A DNA stretch of 29,554 bases, taken from Welwitschia mirabilis (lineage: Eukaryota; Gnetophyta; Gnetopsida; Welwitschiales). The stretch spans positions 12,717,912 through 12,747,465 of the forward strand of contig JBOZIK010000001.1 of assembly GCA_051453625.1 (NCBI GenBank). Direction: 5' to 3'. Under the pieces are notes generated by a model, which ran no database searches, was not told the origin of the DNA, and saw nothing but the letters and a program-made list of their open reading frames with translations. Made by a program: the position numbers and the translations under genes. How positions within the stretch are numbered: position 1 is the stretch's first letter; every line of letters begins with the position of its first letter. This document shows, piece by piece, positions 20,231-29,553 of the stretch.

Positions 20231-21574
20231 TCCCCTCCTTCACCCTGGTTGTTATTTACCACATTTAATGATAATAGTGGCTAGAAAACAATGTATCAAC
20301 AAAAATGTACGGTTAACAAAATGTGTAATAGGTCATGTCGTTAGGAGGCTGGCAAGCAAGAAGAACATAGTAGCCCTCAATCTTCATCTGATGTCATTTG
20401 AAGGTTCAAAGAGAATCTTGTTGTGCAGACATGGAAATAGAAATGGGCAAAATATCTGATATGAAATTCAATGCATTGGATCAAAAAGATATACCATTTA
20501 AATCATCTGATACTCAATATATAAGAATGGGAGGAAGCATAATAGGAATGGGATATGAAAGAATCTCATAACAATATGAACTAGAGATATTGAGATACTA
20601 ATAGGAAAAACGGGATAAGACAGAGAAATATGAGGAATGGTAAGAATAGCATGGAATAAGTGGTTAGAACTAGCACATATTAATGGGTATGAATAAGATC
20701 CATAAAGAAAATGGAAATAATTCAATAATTATTTACAAGGAGAGTATTAAGGTATTAAAAAAATAGCTGACGATGTTTAGGGGATTCTATATCTAACACA
20801 AAGGGAATCATCAATATGGCAGTTCCTGTTAGGCTATCTGTTTAATAGTTTGGCGACTTTCGTTGTATGTGAAGGTTTTTCTTATAATCCCGACATCATT
20901 GAACATTGATGTAGATCTTCTTCTAGGCCGAATTTTAGTTGGGCACTTGGCATACTCATTGAAGAAGGGCTGCTGATCTAAATGCAGCTCCTTTTATTCA
21001 GATGATTATTTCATGTTGGAATTTGTTGCATACTCTTAGTGCAGGGCACATTTGTACAAAAGCCAAATCAAGGGGTTTTGATCCTTGGACTGTAGCAAAT
21101 CTGATTCTGAGAAAGTATTTGGTATGAATAGATCAATATCTGTATCATTTGTGGTGGATCCTTCCTTTGAATCAAATTTTTGCATTTTGAGTTGGGATCA
21201 AGCTTGCTCTCGTCGCTAATCTAGTTGCTTAACTCTCTGAGAAATTTCCTGTCTTCTCTTTCAAGATAGATTTTGTTGCTTGTCTTGATATTTTGCATAC
21301 AGTAGAACTCCTCCTAATTCTAGAACGTCAAAGGCTGTTTCTAATATGTAGAGTTCTATGGCCAACGCTGATCTGTCCTCTATGACCAACACTGATCTGT
21401 CAGTACATACAGGTCTTCTTTCCACAAACCGGACTCTTCTTTTGGTAGTAAGAGGCCCATTCTGGGCCTAGTCAGTCGCTTTTCATGTGTAAGAAATCTT
21501 TTGTAGGGAAACCTTTCCCTCAGAGGAAGCCCAAAGGGGTCGGTCCCCATAGGGAGTCTAGTCCTCCAAGGAAT
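20231..21574. other. Stretch without recognisable genes
   Basis: Purine-rich and AT-rich between 20460 and 20760. A 24-bp tandem duplication (ctatggccaacgctgatctg and ctatgaccaacactgatctg) starts at 21356 and 21380. The 111-codon minus-strand frame at 21380-21715 spans this duplication and has no family resemblance; it is not called. Confidence 0.45.
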
Positions 21575-21842
21575 GTTGGTCCTTCCTGTTCTATGTGTGT
21601 TTCCTCTTCTTGGTTTCCCGAAAATTGAAGTCCCCATGTCAGCATGCAATCCTACGTTTGCACCTATTGGTGTCAGTTCCTTAGTTAAATAACTTCTTAT
21701 TAATATCAATGTCACAAAATTATGGTCAGTTGCTTAACTTATTAGTCCAGTTCCTTAGTTAAAGAACTTCTTATTAATATCAATGTTACAAAATTATGGC
21801 CAGTTGCTTGACTTATTGTTGCTGAATATGGGCATTATCATT
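21575..21842. repeat. Dispersed repeat, copy 2, with internal 74-bp tandem duplication
   Basis: Second copy of the repeat at 18855-19035, about 2.7 kb away in the same orientation. Inside it, the block starting cagttccttagttaaataac (21674-21747) is immediately repeated at 21748-21821 with only a few mismatches. The copy ends with the shared gctgaatatgggcatt. Confidence 0.75.
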
Positions 21843-22325
21843 ATTAAAACGAATAGATCATTTAGCAAAATTTGGAAATGTTTGTAAGCAACTTATACAT
21901 ATCTAAGACTAATAAAGGTTCAAATCTGATATGAGAAAGTAGAAGATGGAATAGTGTTGGAAATAGTTTTTCCCTTCGTCATAAAGACATTCTTCTTCCC
22001 AAAACCCTGTCTGAATACAATCTTCAATTAAGAAAAATGCCTCTTAGAATCCGAGGGAACAATAGAACCCTTTTTGCATAGGGTTTAGCCCCTAAAATTT
22101 GGTGGTTTTAAGGCTTGTGTTTCAGATGTGTGTGAAGCCGAATTTTGGTGCAATTGCACCATAAAAGAAATGGCACATTTGCACCAAATTGCACAAGGCG
22201 ATTGTGTGGCACAAGGATAAGATAGATGTGACAGAATCCATCAAGCACTAAATGAAATTGAGCAAAAATTTCCCAAAGTTGTGAATGAAGTTCGGATTGT
22301 GAAATAAACAGGACTTCAAAATATG
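21843..22325. other. Stretch without recognisable genes
   Basis: No coding similarity. It contains a perfect 16-base palindrome TGGTGCAATTGCACCA at 22146-22161, followed within 40 bases by the related words ggcacatttgcaccaaattg and gcac, i.e. a small cluster of GCAC/GTGC half-sites. Confidence 0.5.
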
Positions 22326-22521
22326 CTTGCAAAAGTATGTCTTTAGCATTCTATCTCCAAAACTCCATCTTCAGCATTTTGTCTGCAAAGCTCTATTTTT
22401 AGCATTCTATCTCCAAAACTCCGTCTTCAGAATCTTGTCTGCAAAACTCCGCATACAGAACCCAGTCTGCAAAAGTCTGTCTTCAGAAAACCATCTCTGA
22501 AACTTCATCTCCAAAACAGTT
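22326..22521 (+). repeat. Minisatellite, exact 28-bp period, seven units
   Basis: Unit consensus is approximately TCTGCAAAACTCCRTCTTCAG plus a variable ATTCTG-like tail. Unit starts are 22326, 22354, 22382, 22410, 22438, 22466 and 22494, each exactly 28 bases apart, ending with a half unit at 22508. Units alternate between tctcc and tctgc beginnings in the early part, which hints at a 56-bp higher-order step. There are no unique spacers. Confidence 0.9.
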
Positions 22522-23035
22522 TCATAGGCTATTTGCAAAAATAGGAAGAAAAGTCCAAGTTGACTTCTTCCATAATCTTAGTGTGGTCCATCTGTCCCTA
22601 CTTTTTCTAGGGTCCACTCCCAACAAATCCTCATACATCCCATCTTTTTCTCAACCCCTTAACCACTTCCTTTCAATATAAACTCATCCCCAATGCTTGG
22701 AAAAGGGCGGGGCCGGGAGTTGGTGAATCTTTCTGCCATTGGAAGGAGGTCAGCAAGCTTGTCAGTCGTTAGTAAGCTTTCCTTAGTCAGGATTCAAGCC
22801 CAGCTGCCATTCCAAGCCTAGGGGTCAAAAATATATTCTGATACCAAGCTTAAAATATCTTGGGTCTTGTAAGTTCATTCTCTTTGAGTTAAAATCGTCA
22901 TTTCTTCTCTTCTGGGCATATTTGATGCATTTATTTTCTTTTCGTAAGAATTTCATGAATTGAGTACGTCATTTAAGACTTTGAAAATGCTCTATTATCA
23001 TTTTGAAGACTCTGCATGCAAAGTTATCCTATTCT
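22522..23035. other. Stretch with a possible minus-strand retroelement PBS
   Basis: At 22837-22846 the minus strand reads TGGTATCAGA, a ten-base match to the start of the initiator tRNA-Met primer site. The flanking plus-strand sequence (agcttaaaat) does not start with the TG expected for an LTR edge, so an LTR is not called. If real, it would belong to an element lying toward lower coordinates, possibly that of the degraded gypsy gag at 19.6-20.2 kb. A short GC-rich patch (gggcggggccgggag) lies near 22706. Confidence 0.3.
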
Positions 23036-23495
23036 ATCTGCTAAAGAGTTCTATCCAGCTTGTTAAACTCATGTTGTATGGCCTATTAAATCATTCTGTC
23101 CATTAGAATAGCCATGTCTTATTTACTGATTGGTCCTCTTTTATTCACTAAATAATGTTGTTCTGTTTTTANNNNNNNNNNNNNNNNNNNNNNNNNNNNN
23201 NNNNNNNNNNNNNNNNNNNNNNNNNNNNNNNNNNNNNNNNNNNNNNNNNNNNNNNNNNNNNNNNNNNNNNNNNNNNNNNNNNNNNNNNNNNNNNNNNNNN
23301 NNNNNNNNNNNNNNNNNNNNNNNNNATGCTTTATCTGTTATGCTATTCTATAATGTTTGTTAAACTGATTCAGTACATTTGTTAGACTGCTCTGTCTACT
23401 AAATTTTCTAATCTAGTTTATAAAACAATATTGCTGTGTCTACAAACTTGCACAATTCTGTTCCTATAGTCTTCAATCTACTTACTGAATTGATT
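23036..23495 (+). repeat. Degenerate short-period array interrupted by a 154-N gap
   Basis: Recurring words of the form TGTYNAYTAAAYTNNT occur near 23036, 23057, 23081, 23098, 23117 and 23142, and after the gap near 23333, 23356, 23377, 23393, 23415, 23437 and 23475. Typical spacing is about 16-25 bases. The gap (23172-23325) lies in the middle of the array, as expected when a repeat defeats assembly. Confidence 0.5.
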
Positions 23496-23971
23496 TTCTA
23501 TCATAATATCTAAAATTTGTAGTTCATTTATAGACAAAACCATAAGTCATTTCAATATTGCTTGAACATGTTTTCCTTATACAATGTTCTTTCATAATGT
23601 TTTACTTTCTAAGAGAAAAACTGAAGTGTTTCCTTTCCTCAAAACAGTGTTTAAATTCTTATATTAGCTCTTTGTCAATTTAGAAATCTGAAAATTCATC
23701 CGTCAAACAAAAGAACCTTCCTAAGTCATTCAGGTCGAGTCGTTAGGAAAGTCACCAGAAATTGTAGCGATAGTTTTGGCACGCCATGTGAACTGTTTAT
23801 TTTAAATTTAAATAAGAAACGATCTATTATTTTTCAAAGTCAATTACATAAAATAACAACTTAAATTTTATAAATGAAACTTAACCTCATAAAATATTAT
23901 AAAGAAACATAAGCAACTAATGCAAGAGCATCCTAGGGGAAAAAAGAATATGTTTCAATGGGGGGTCTATT
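23496..23971. other. AT-rich stretch before the gypsy-C LTR
   Basis: No coding similarity or repeat recognised. gttttggcacgcc near 23773 loosely resembles ggtttggcacgc near 2749, too short to interpret. Confidence 0.4.
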
Positions 23972-24445
23972 TGTTAAGGTTTTAGTGTGCTTGTGTGGAA
24001 AATAAAATTTCCCATGTGTATATGCCATGCAAGAATGAGTAGCTGTTTAATTTAGCATGTAATGAGTATACTGTTTAGAGGAATCTAGGCATAAAGAATA
24101 TGTTCTCTCTACAAGCTATGTATGGTAAAACATCTAAGGGGTTAATATTAGAAGATTCCTTCATAATCAAGGTTTCTCTTGAAGTATTATAAATAGAGGA
24201 AGGTGGTAGGCATAAGGGGTATCAAGGTTATTAAAGGAGGCCACTATTGAGGAGAACTCGTGGAAGCTCTAGTGGATGTGAGTGTGGTTTGTAAGCTTGT
24301 ACGTTTTGTGCCATTAATATAAAGTGATTCTTTTATTGTCTTTAATAGCTTTTTTCCTTCGTATTTTTTCTTTCTTTTCTATTCCTCACTAAATTCACAA
24401 TTCCAAAAGTAATCTTGGGGTTTTCGTGGTATTAACTCTACATCA
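23972..24445 (+). repeat. 5' LTR of gypsy-C
   Basis: Starts tgttaaggtttt and ends ...ctctacatca just before the primer-binding site (TG...CA), about 474 bp. A good TATA box, TATAAATA, sits at 24188-24195. There is no second copy in the window, so the left border rests on the TG terminus and a plausible length. Confidence 0.6.
24188..24195 (+). promoter_or_regulatory. TATA box in gypsy-C LTR
   Basis: TATAAATA followed by a purine-rich leader (gaggaaggtgg), about 250 bases before the LTR end, the expected place for the U3/R core promoter of an LTR element. Confidence 0.6.
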
Positions 24446-24447
24446 TC

Positions 24448-24459
24448 TTGGATTAGAGC
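24448..24459 (+). other. Primer-binding site of gypsy-C (degenerate tRNA-Met type)
   Basis: ttggattagagc follows acatcatc; the plant consensus is TTGGTATCAGAGC, so one base is missing and others changed. The following caagtttgggg is typical of plant gypsy leaders. Confidence 0.6.
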
Positions 24460-24699
24460 AAGTTTGGGGTTTATCTGGAATTGATTGTTGTCTTTGGTTT
24501 CAAGAAGGATGCGGTCAAAGAAGCCAATAGTTTCCCACCTTTAGAAGCTTCTTGGGAGGCAACAATTGGTGGTGAAAGATATTCAAAGGATGATGGATGT
24601 GTTGATAATGAAGTTAGGTGTGGAATATACACCCAAGCCTATGCATCTAGTTTCAGAGGAGAAGTAGGAAGAAAAACAATCCATGGTGGAGGAGCGACC

Positions 24700-25740
24700 A
24701 AAGGAGGATGCTATGCACGAAGATTGAAGTGCAGAGGAAGAGAAGAATCTCTTTGTGAAAGCCTTAATGAAGATGGCACAAAAGGACCCAATAAGCATGA
24801 CACAATTTGAAGCAAGCTTGGAAGTAGGAAAGCTTCATGACTAGATCCAAGGCATGGAGCTATGCTTCGAGATTGAGGACATTACTAAAGTAAAAAGGTG
24901 AAGTTTGCTTCAACTTCCTTGTAAGTAGTTGCAACAAGTTGGTGCGAGTATGTTTTGAAGGCTTGTGAAGATCAAGGCCTTTCAACCACTTGGAACTACA
25001 TAAAGGAGACTTTCCAAGACACGCTCATGCCACTTTCAGACAAGGCAAAGATGAGAGAGAAGATGTACACTTCCACAAGGAGAAAAGTCTGTGGCAAAGT
25101 ACACAAAAGAGTTTCACATGCTTGCCATCCAAGTAGGACATTTTAATTTCAGAATGTGAGTTAACCAGATACGTTACTAGTTTAAGATTTGTTATTCAAG
25201 ATGAGATTGCCATTTTTACTCTTAGAATAATCAAGGAAGCATACCAGTTTGCCCTGTGAGTAAAATAGAAGTTGTAATGAGTAACAACTCCAAGAGAGAT
25301 TGATACGAAGGAAAGGAACCACCAAAAGGGGGTTGTTAGCAAGAAGAAGAGACAAACCAAGAATGGTAGAACAAAGGCAAAGAAGACATCAAAAGCAGAG
25401 TAAGTACCTATAGAGGAAGTGGTAAAAGAGGTAATTTGTTGGGGGTCTACTATAAGTACCTATAGAGGAAGTGGTAAAAGAGTAAGTACCTATAAATGCC
25501 ATAAGTCTTATGAGGGTCTACTAAACAAGGAGGCTACACACAAAATTGGTGTCTTGTAGCATGTTGAGACAAGCAGAGAGTCCAAGAAGAAGGAACCAGA
25601 GAAGATTGCTAGTGGAAAAGGAGAACACATGATTGTTAGGAGAAAGTTTATGCAAGATGCAAAATCTAGGAAGGAGTGAGCACAATGAAGACAACTTTTC
25701 AGAACTAGATGTAAGTGCAAAAGCAAGGTATGCAAGGTTA
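24700..25740 (+). pseudogene. gypsy-C gag, frameshifted
   Basis: Read in shifting frames: EEKNLFVKALMKMAQKD and FEASLEVGKLHD (about 24745-24840), IQGMELCFEIEDITKVK, then YVLKACEDQGLSTTWNYIKE and TFQDTLMPLSDKAKMREKMY (24949-25065), then GEKSVAKYTKEFHMLAIQVG in another frame (about 25080-25135). This is the retrotransposon-gag core, including the W..yikeTF...plsd...M pattern. A Lys/Glu-rich linker follows (25300-25440), nearly identical to bases 61-200 of the window. The zinc knuckle expected next has been destroyed (see the duplication feature). Gag would form particles; this copy is dead. Confidence 0.8.
25403..25495 (+). repeat. Local duplication that replaces the gypsy-C zinc knuckle
   Basis: The block agtacctatagaggaagtgg...aaaagag occurs at 25403 and again at 25454, with a third partial taagtacctata at about 25484 joined to aatgccataag. 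Compared with copy 1 (180-245), the first knuckle cysteine codon is lost. A 12-base in-frame piece between cataag and tcttatgag is also missing, which removes the Pro-Gly-His-Lys of the knuckle. Confidence 0.85.
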
Positions 25741-26160
25741 TAACTGATAATAGAGCATTGACAACTTAGTTTCTAGTGAGATGGTGGTAAAGTTGAGCCT
25801 AAAGACCATGCCGCATTTGATACTATGTTGACTCTCTTGGTTGTAGAAGGGGTATCATAATATAGTTACAAAATAGTGTCTAGTTAACTTTGCAATTGGT
25901 AACTTTCATTACCAAGTTTATTGTGATGTTGTTCCTATGGCAATATGATACTAAGTGCATGCATAATGGCAAAACAAATGCTTGCATTATAACTGACAAG
26001 AACAGAAAGAGATTTGACTTGTTGCTAGATGCAGAGGAGATTCCAAAACACAAGGCAATTGTATGCTTCTTCAGAAGAAAATAGGTGATAGATGAAATAA
26101 AAGAAGAAGGATATTGCATTACAGTGGTGTTAAAGGTCTCTTTGGAACAACAGTTGAAGA
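25690..26160 (+). pseudogene. gypsy-C protease region
   Basis: RCKCKSKVCKVIT is followed by a damaged version of the DxGS site (near 25745-25765; compare IIDHGS in copy 1). After a stretch with stops, CDVVPM joins directly to WQYDTKCMHNGKTNACIITD (about 25925-26000) in a shifted frame. Family proteins carry a LLGRPW block between these two parts, so roughly nine codons are deleted here. KRFDLLLDAEEIPKHKAIVC continues the open frame to a stop near 26084. Confidence 0.75.
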
Positions 26161-26735
26161 AGTACCCAGTGAGGTAAAAGATGTGGTGGAATCTTTGATA
26201 GATATTTTTGTTGATGATTTGCCTTTTGGTTTCTGACTTATTAAGAGCATAAACTAGTAGATAGATTTGATTCCCAATGCTTCACTCCCAAACAAAGCAC
26301 CATACAAAATGGTACCACATAAAAACGAAGAGATAAGCAGACAAATACAGGAGTTGCTAGACAATAGATGGATCAAAGAAAGTTTACCACCATGTTCAAT
26401 TCTCGTAGTACTAACTCTAAAGAAAGACAATAAGGAGATGTGGATGTGTGCTGATTTAAGAGCCATCAAGAATGCAACCATAAAGTATTGTTTCCCTATG
26501 CCTTGCATGGATAATATTTTGGATTGTTTGACTAGTGCATTTGTTTTCAACACGATAGATTTGAAGAATGGATAACATAAAGTTCATATATGAGGAAGAC
26601 GAATAGACGACAACATTTCAAATTCTATATTGGTTGTATGAATGGTTAGTAATGCCATTTGGATTGATGAACACTCCAGGTACATTTACGAGGTTGATGA
26701 CAAAGGTTTTGAAACCCTTGGAAGGATGTCATTAC
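26160..26735 (+). pseudogene. gypsy-C reverse transcriptase (N-terminal part only)
   Basis: EVPSEVKDVVESLIDIFVDD-like sequence (about 26167-26215) is the usual lead-in. The open frame 26267-26575 reads LPNKAPYKMVPHKNEEISRQ, IQELLDNRWIKESLPPCSIL, LKKDNKEMWMCADLRAIKNA, and FVFNTIDLKNG, which keeps the first catalytic Asp (IDLKNG). After a frameshift, YEWLVMPFGLMNTPGTFTRL (26634-26695) gives the MPFGL.N.P.TF block. The next block should hold the catalytic YxDD; instead the frame runs into integrase-side sequence, so the polymerase active site is absent. Confidence 0.9.
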
Positions 26736-27880
26736 AAGGACTTTCATGATAGGTTGTGCATTCCTAGAGGATCAAGGAGGGAGAACATCTCGAAAGAAGA
26801 AAAAAAAACATTACACAACTAGACATTGTGGGTTAGATAAAACCTATGAACTATTGAAAAGATCGTATCACTAGCCAAACATGTACAGGGAGGTGTAATG
26901 ATGGTGGACAATTACTCTATATGTCAAAAAGCAAATGGAAGATCGATGAATGTAAGGTTGTACATGCCATTCTCAGTTCCAACGAAGCCATGGTGGGACT
27001 AGTATGGAACTTATCTTGGGATTACCTTGTTTCAGTGGAGGACCTAATTCCATCACGGTGGTGGTGGACAGATTGAGCAAAATGGCACAATTTGTTCCTT
27101 CTGCCAAGACGAATGATGCTTCACACATTGCTATATTTTTTTATAGAAAGATTGTATGTCTTCATGGGTTGTCAAAGACAATAGTTTTAGATAGAGATGT
27201 TACATTTGTTTCTTATATTTGGAGGAGGTTGTGGCACATTATGAACAATAAAGTTATGGTATTCTTTAGTGTATCATCCATAGATAGATGGATAGGCAGA
27301 AGTGGTGAATCATAGCATTGAGAGCTTGTTAATGTGCCTTTGTGAAAGTAAGCCAAATGGGTGGGAGGATTACTTAATGCATCCAAAATTTTATTATAAC
27401 AATTTGTTGCATAGGAGTATAGGAAAGTCACCATTTGAAGTGATATATGCATATCACCCGAGGACGTCAGATATGTTGCATGGTGTGCTAGAACTTTGAA
27501 AATGGCAGAGGACTATGAAAAGAGAATTGTAGAACTCCATGAGGATGTGTAGCAAGCTTTGGAAGCATCAAACTCTAAGGCTAAGGATGTTGTAGATAAG
27601 CACAAAAGATGTGTGGAGTTCAAGAAGGGTGATAGAGTAATGGTATACCCATGGAAGGAAAGATTTCCCATGGGAACCTATAACAAGCTCAAGTTCCAGA
27701 AGATTGGTCCATGCAGAATCGTGAAGAAGACTTCATCAAGTGCTTACTAGTTGGATGTTTTAAAGAATGTGGGTATTTCACCTACATTGAATGTTGTTGA
27801 CTTAATAAAGTACCATGGAGAACCTAAAGAGAATGAAGCTTGGATTGCAGAGTTCAAAAAGTTGAACAAAGGAAAGTAGA
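26736..27880 (+). pseudogene. gypsy-C integrase, degenerate
   Basis: Starts with DRLCIPRGSRRE (about 26752-26786), the lead-in to the zinc finger, then GLDKTYELLKRSY, with the rest of the HHCC finger frameshifted. The core begins MELILGLPCFSGG (27004), where family members have Asp at the MDFI position (here Glu). VVVDRLSKMAQFVPSAKTND, HGLSKTIVLDRDVTF (second Asp present) and, after a frameshift near 27270, a YHPxxDGQ-like SSIDRWIG and VNHSIESLLMCLCESKPNGW follow. The C-terminal part includes GKSPFEVIYAYHPRTS and GDRVMVYPWKERFPMGTYNK through KIGPCRIVKK (GPY/F module), with a stop at about 27748, then NVGISPTLNVVDLIKYHGE. Not functional. Confidence 0.9.
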
Positions 27881-27974
27881 ATAGAAAGCCGAGAGTGTTG
27901 ACTAGAATTATAAGTTAAGTTTCAATGATATGTGAATTAGATCAGCACGATAGCTCAAAATGAGATGGCTATGT

Positions 27975-28937
27975 TGTTAGGATCTTTACGCACCCTAGAG
28001 GGGAAGTCAATAGGGTGATTATAAAAACTGTTTCCAAAATCGATCAATCTTGATCATTAACAAACAACTTAGAAGCTTGATCATATAGGAAAACAAAATG
28101 CAAGAAACACCAAAAGAAATTGTACACCAGATTTATAATAGTTCGACAAACCTTGCCTACTCCACTCTCAGGGGGCAGCAACGTGCCTTCAGCATCCTGG
28201 TTCTCTTAGAACACCCAATACAGTGAGCAAATTACAACACCCTTCACCAAGGGTTAAAATCCACGCCCTTCTCCAAGGGATACAAAATCTCACTCCAATG
28301 AGCAACTAGAAGATTTGAATAGAAGAGGATTTGATGATTTGAATGCCTTCAGCGCAGTACATCAGCAAGTATGAGCAAGATCTCCAATAATGGTAGATAT
28401 TTTGATGTAGTACAGATTATATAATTACATCAGAGTTTAGCACAATAGTCAAATTTCTAGAGAAGGTTTTACAACAATAAGCATTCATCCGTTTATAGAA
28501 AAGGGTTACAAAAATAGCTGTTGGAGCCTTAAATTCGAAGCCCTAGCCATTTAGCACACAACCCTAATAGTTAGCTCTTAAATAAATGTTTTTTGACGAC
28601 TACCACGATTATATTTTCGCTTCAACATCCACTAGGCCGATCGTCCCCTTCTTTATATCCAGACATCCTAGTTGTAAAGCTTGATTTCTGTTAAAATTGT
28701 GAGCCATCCCAGACATCCCCAAGTGTCAGACGTCCCCATAACACTGATGGAATACAAGGTCGGACATCGCGTAAGCAGAACTCAAACGTCCCCATACAAA
28801 TTACCGTGTATAGGGCTGGACTTCCCGTCATATCTAGTAGACGTCCCAATTGGCACAACTTCAGATTTCTTAATTTTGACTTAGCTTTGAAACCAATGCA
28901 AAGACTTAGACATTATTGAAACTTGTATTCTTCCACA
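27975..28937 (-). repeat. 3' LTR of copia-B
   Basis: 963 bp with clean termini: tgttaggatc at the left and ...ttccaca at the right (TG...CA on either strand). It is related to the copia-A LTRs through tgttaggatc, gtacaccagatttataat, ctactccactctcagggggc and the U3 GACGTC array, but with clear divergence and its own short internal repeats (cccttcaccaaggg / cccttctccaaggg at about 28230-28290). TATA-like TATTATAAAT lies on the minus strand at 28131-28140. Confidence 0.85.
28635..28850. repeat. GACGTC-motif array in U3 of copia-B LTR
   Basis: About eight degenerate copies occur: cgatcgtcccc (28638), cagacatccta (28660), cagacatcccc (28709), cagacgtcccc (28727), cggacatcgcg (28761), caaacgtcccc (28782), tggacttcccg (28815), and tagacgtccca (28839). 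Orientation and position relative to the TATA-like box match the copia-A LTR. Confidence 0.7.
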
Positions 28938-28949
28938 ATCTCCCCTTTT
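28938..28949 (-). other. Polypurine tract of copia-B
   Basis: The minus strand reads AAAAGGGGAGAT directly before the LTR start TGTGGAAG, a textbook plant copia PPT preceded by TTGTCATCATTG. Confidence 0.85.
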
Positions 28950-29059
28950 CAATGATGACAACCCTCTTTAGGAGCTTTAGGAGTGAAGGAGGATTACTCC
29001 CCTTGAATTTGTGCTCCTAGATTGACCTGTAATCTGCAAATTGATTCAACACACAAATA

Positions 29060-29115
29060 GTCTTTGCAGATGGTTTAGTGTAGTAGTGTCTTTGCAGATG
29101 GTTTAGTGTAGTAGT
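29060..29115 (+). repeat. Perfect 28-bp tandem duplication
   Basis: gtctttgcagatggtttagt plus gtagtagt (29060-29087) is repeated without mismatch at 29088-29115. It lies in the 3' non-coding region of copia-B. The lack of divergence suggests a recent event. Confidence 0.9.
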
Positions 29116-29442
29116 GTTTTGACAAACTTTGTTGAGGCAAAATTAATAAAATGAGTATATGCGATATGTCTAAAATATAAATAGATCCATATGATAGAAT
29201 TAGCCATTTAGAGAAGCTAGTTAGCTGAATTAGCAATTTTAATATGTGAATTTGAATATCTTCTCCCCCTTTGTCATTATTTAAAAGCAAAAAGATAGCA
29301 CAACAAAAGTATAGCTGAGAGAAAAAGAGACTGATTTCATTATGAAATAAACGGAGTTACAAAAGTTTGAGAGTTCAGTATTACAATACAAACCGAAGAT
29401 ACGCAGAAGGAGAGATATAAAGAGCATGAGAAGAGAAGAGAG

Positions 29443-29553
29443 CTAGGAAGAGTAGTCATCATGTTCAGAGGCTATAGCTTCTTCTTCTTCTTCTTCTTTT
29501 AAGCCTAAAGGAATCTCTAACCCATAAGCAGACAAACCAAAGACAACGCGATC
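29443..29553 (-). CDS. C-terminal end of copia-B 3' ORF (partial)
   Basis: Minus-strand open frame entering from the right edge and ending at TAG (29443-29445). It reads DRVVFGLSAYGLEIPLGLK, then six Glu from a GAA run, then AIASEHDDYSS. By position, about 0.5 kb before the PPT of a copia-A family element, it is probably the end of the extra 3' ORF, but its tail is acidic, while the copia-A tail is basic and serine-rich, so homology to that ORF is not shown. It may belong to another downstream ORF. Confidence 0.5.
   Translation of the reverse strand, partial: DRVVFGLSAYGLEIPLGLKEEEEEEAIASEHDDYSS

Larger units (their letters stand above)
23972..27974 (+). mobile_element. Ty3/gypsy LTR retrotransposon 'gypsy-C' (decayed, interrupted)
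   Basis: Plus-strand element with a 5' LTR, PBS, gag, protease, RT and integrase in the usual gypsy order, ending with a GPY/F-type integrase tail. It lacks the RT end and RNase H (deletion near 26740) and has small deletions in gag and protease. No 3' LTR is found before 27975, where the copia-B LTR begins, so its 3' end was either interrupted by that insertion or lies beyond the window. The integrase tail and RT wording point to a chromovirus-like lineage; a chromodomain is not visible. Confidence 0.8.

Noticed and set aside
21380-21715. 111-codon minus-strand frame
   Set aside because: It spans a tandem duplication and the edge of a dispersed repeat and has no recognisable similarity.
22326-22521. 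28-bp direct repeats as a CRISPR array
   Set aside because: Units are directly adjacent with no unique spacers, and the surroundings are a plant nuclear genome.
22837-22846. Minus-strand TGGTATCAGA as a confirmed primer-binding site with LTR
   Set aside because: The adjoining sequence lacks an LTR terminus, and gag lies over 2.5 kb away; kept only as a weak possibility.
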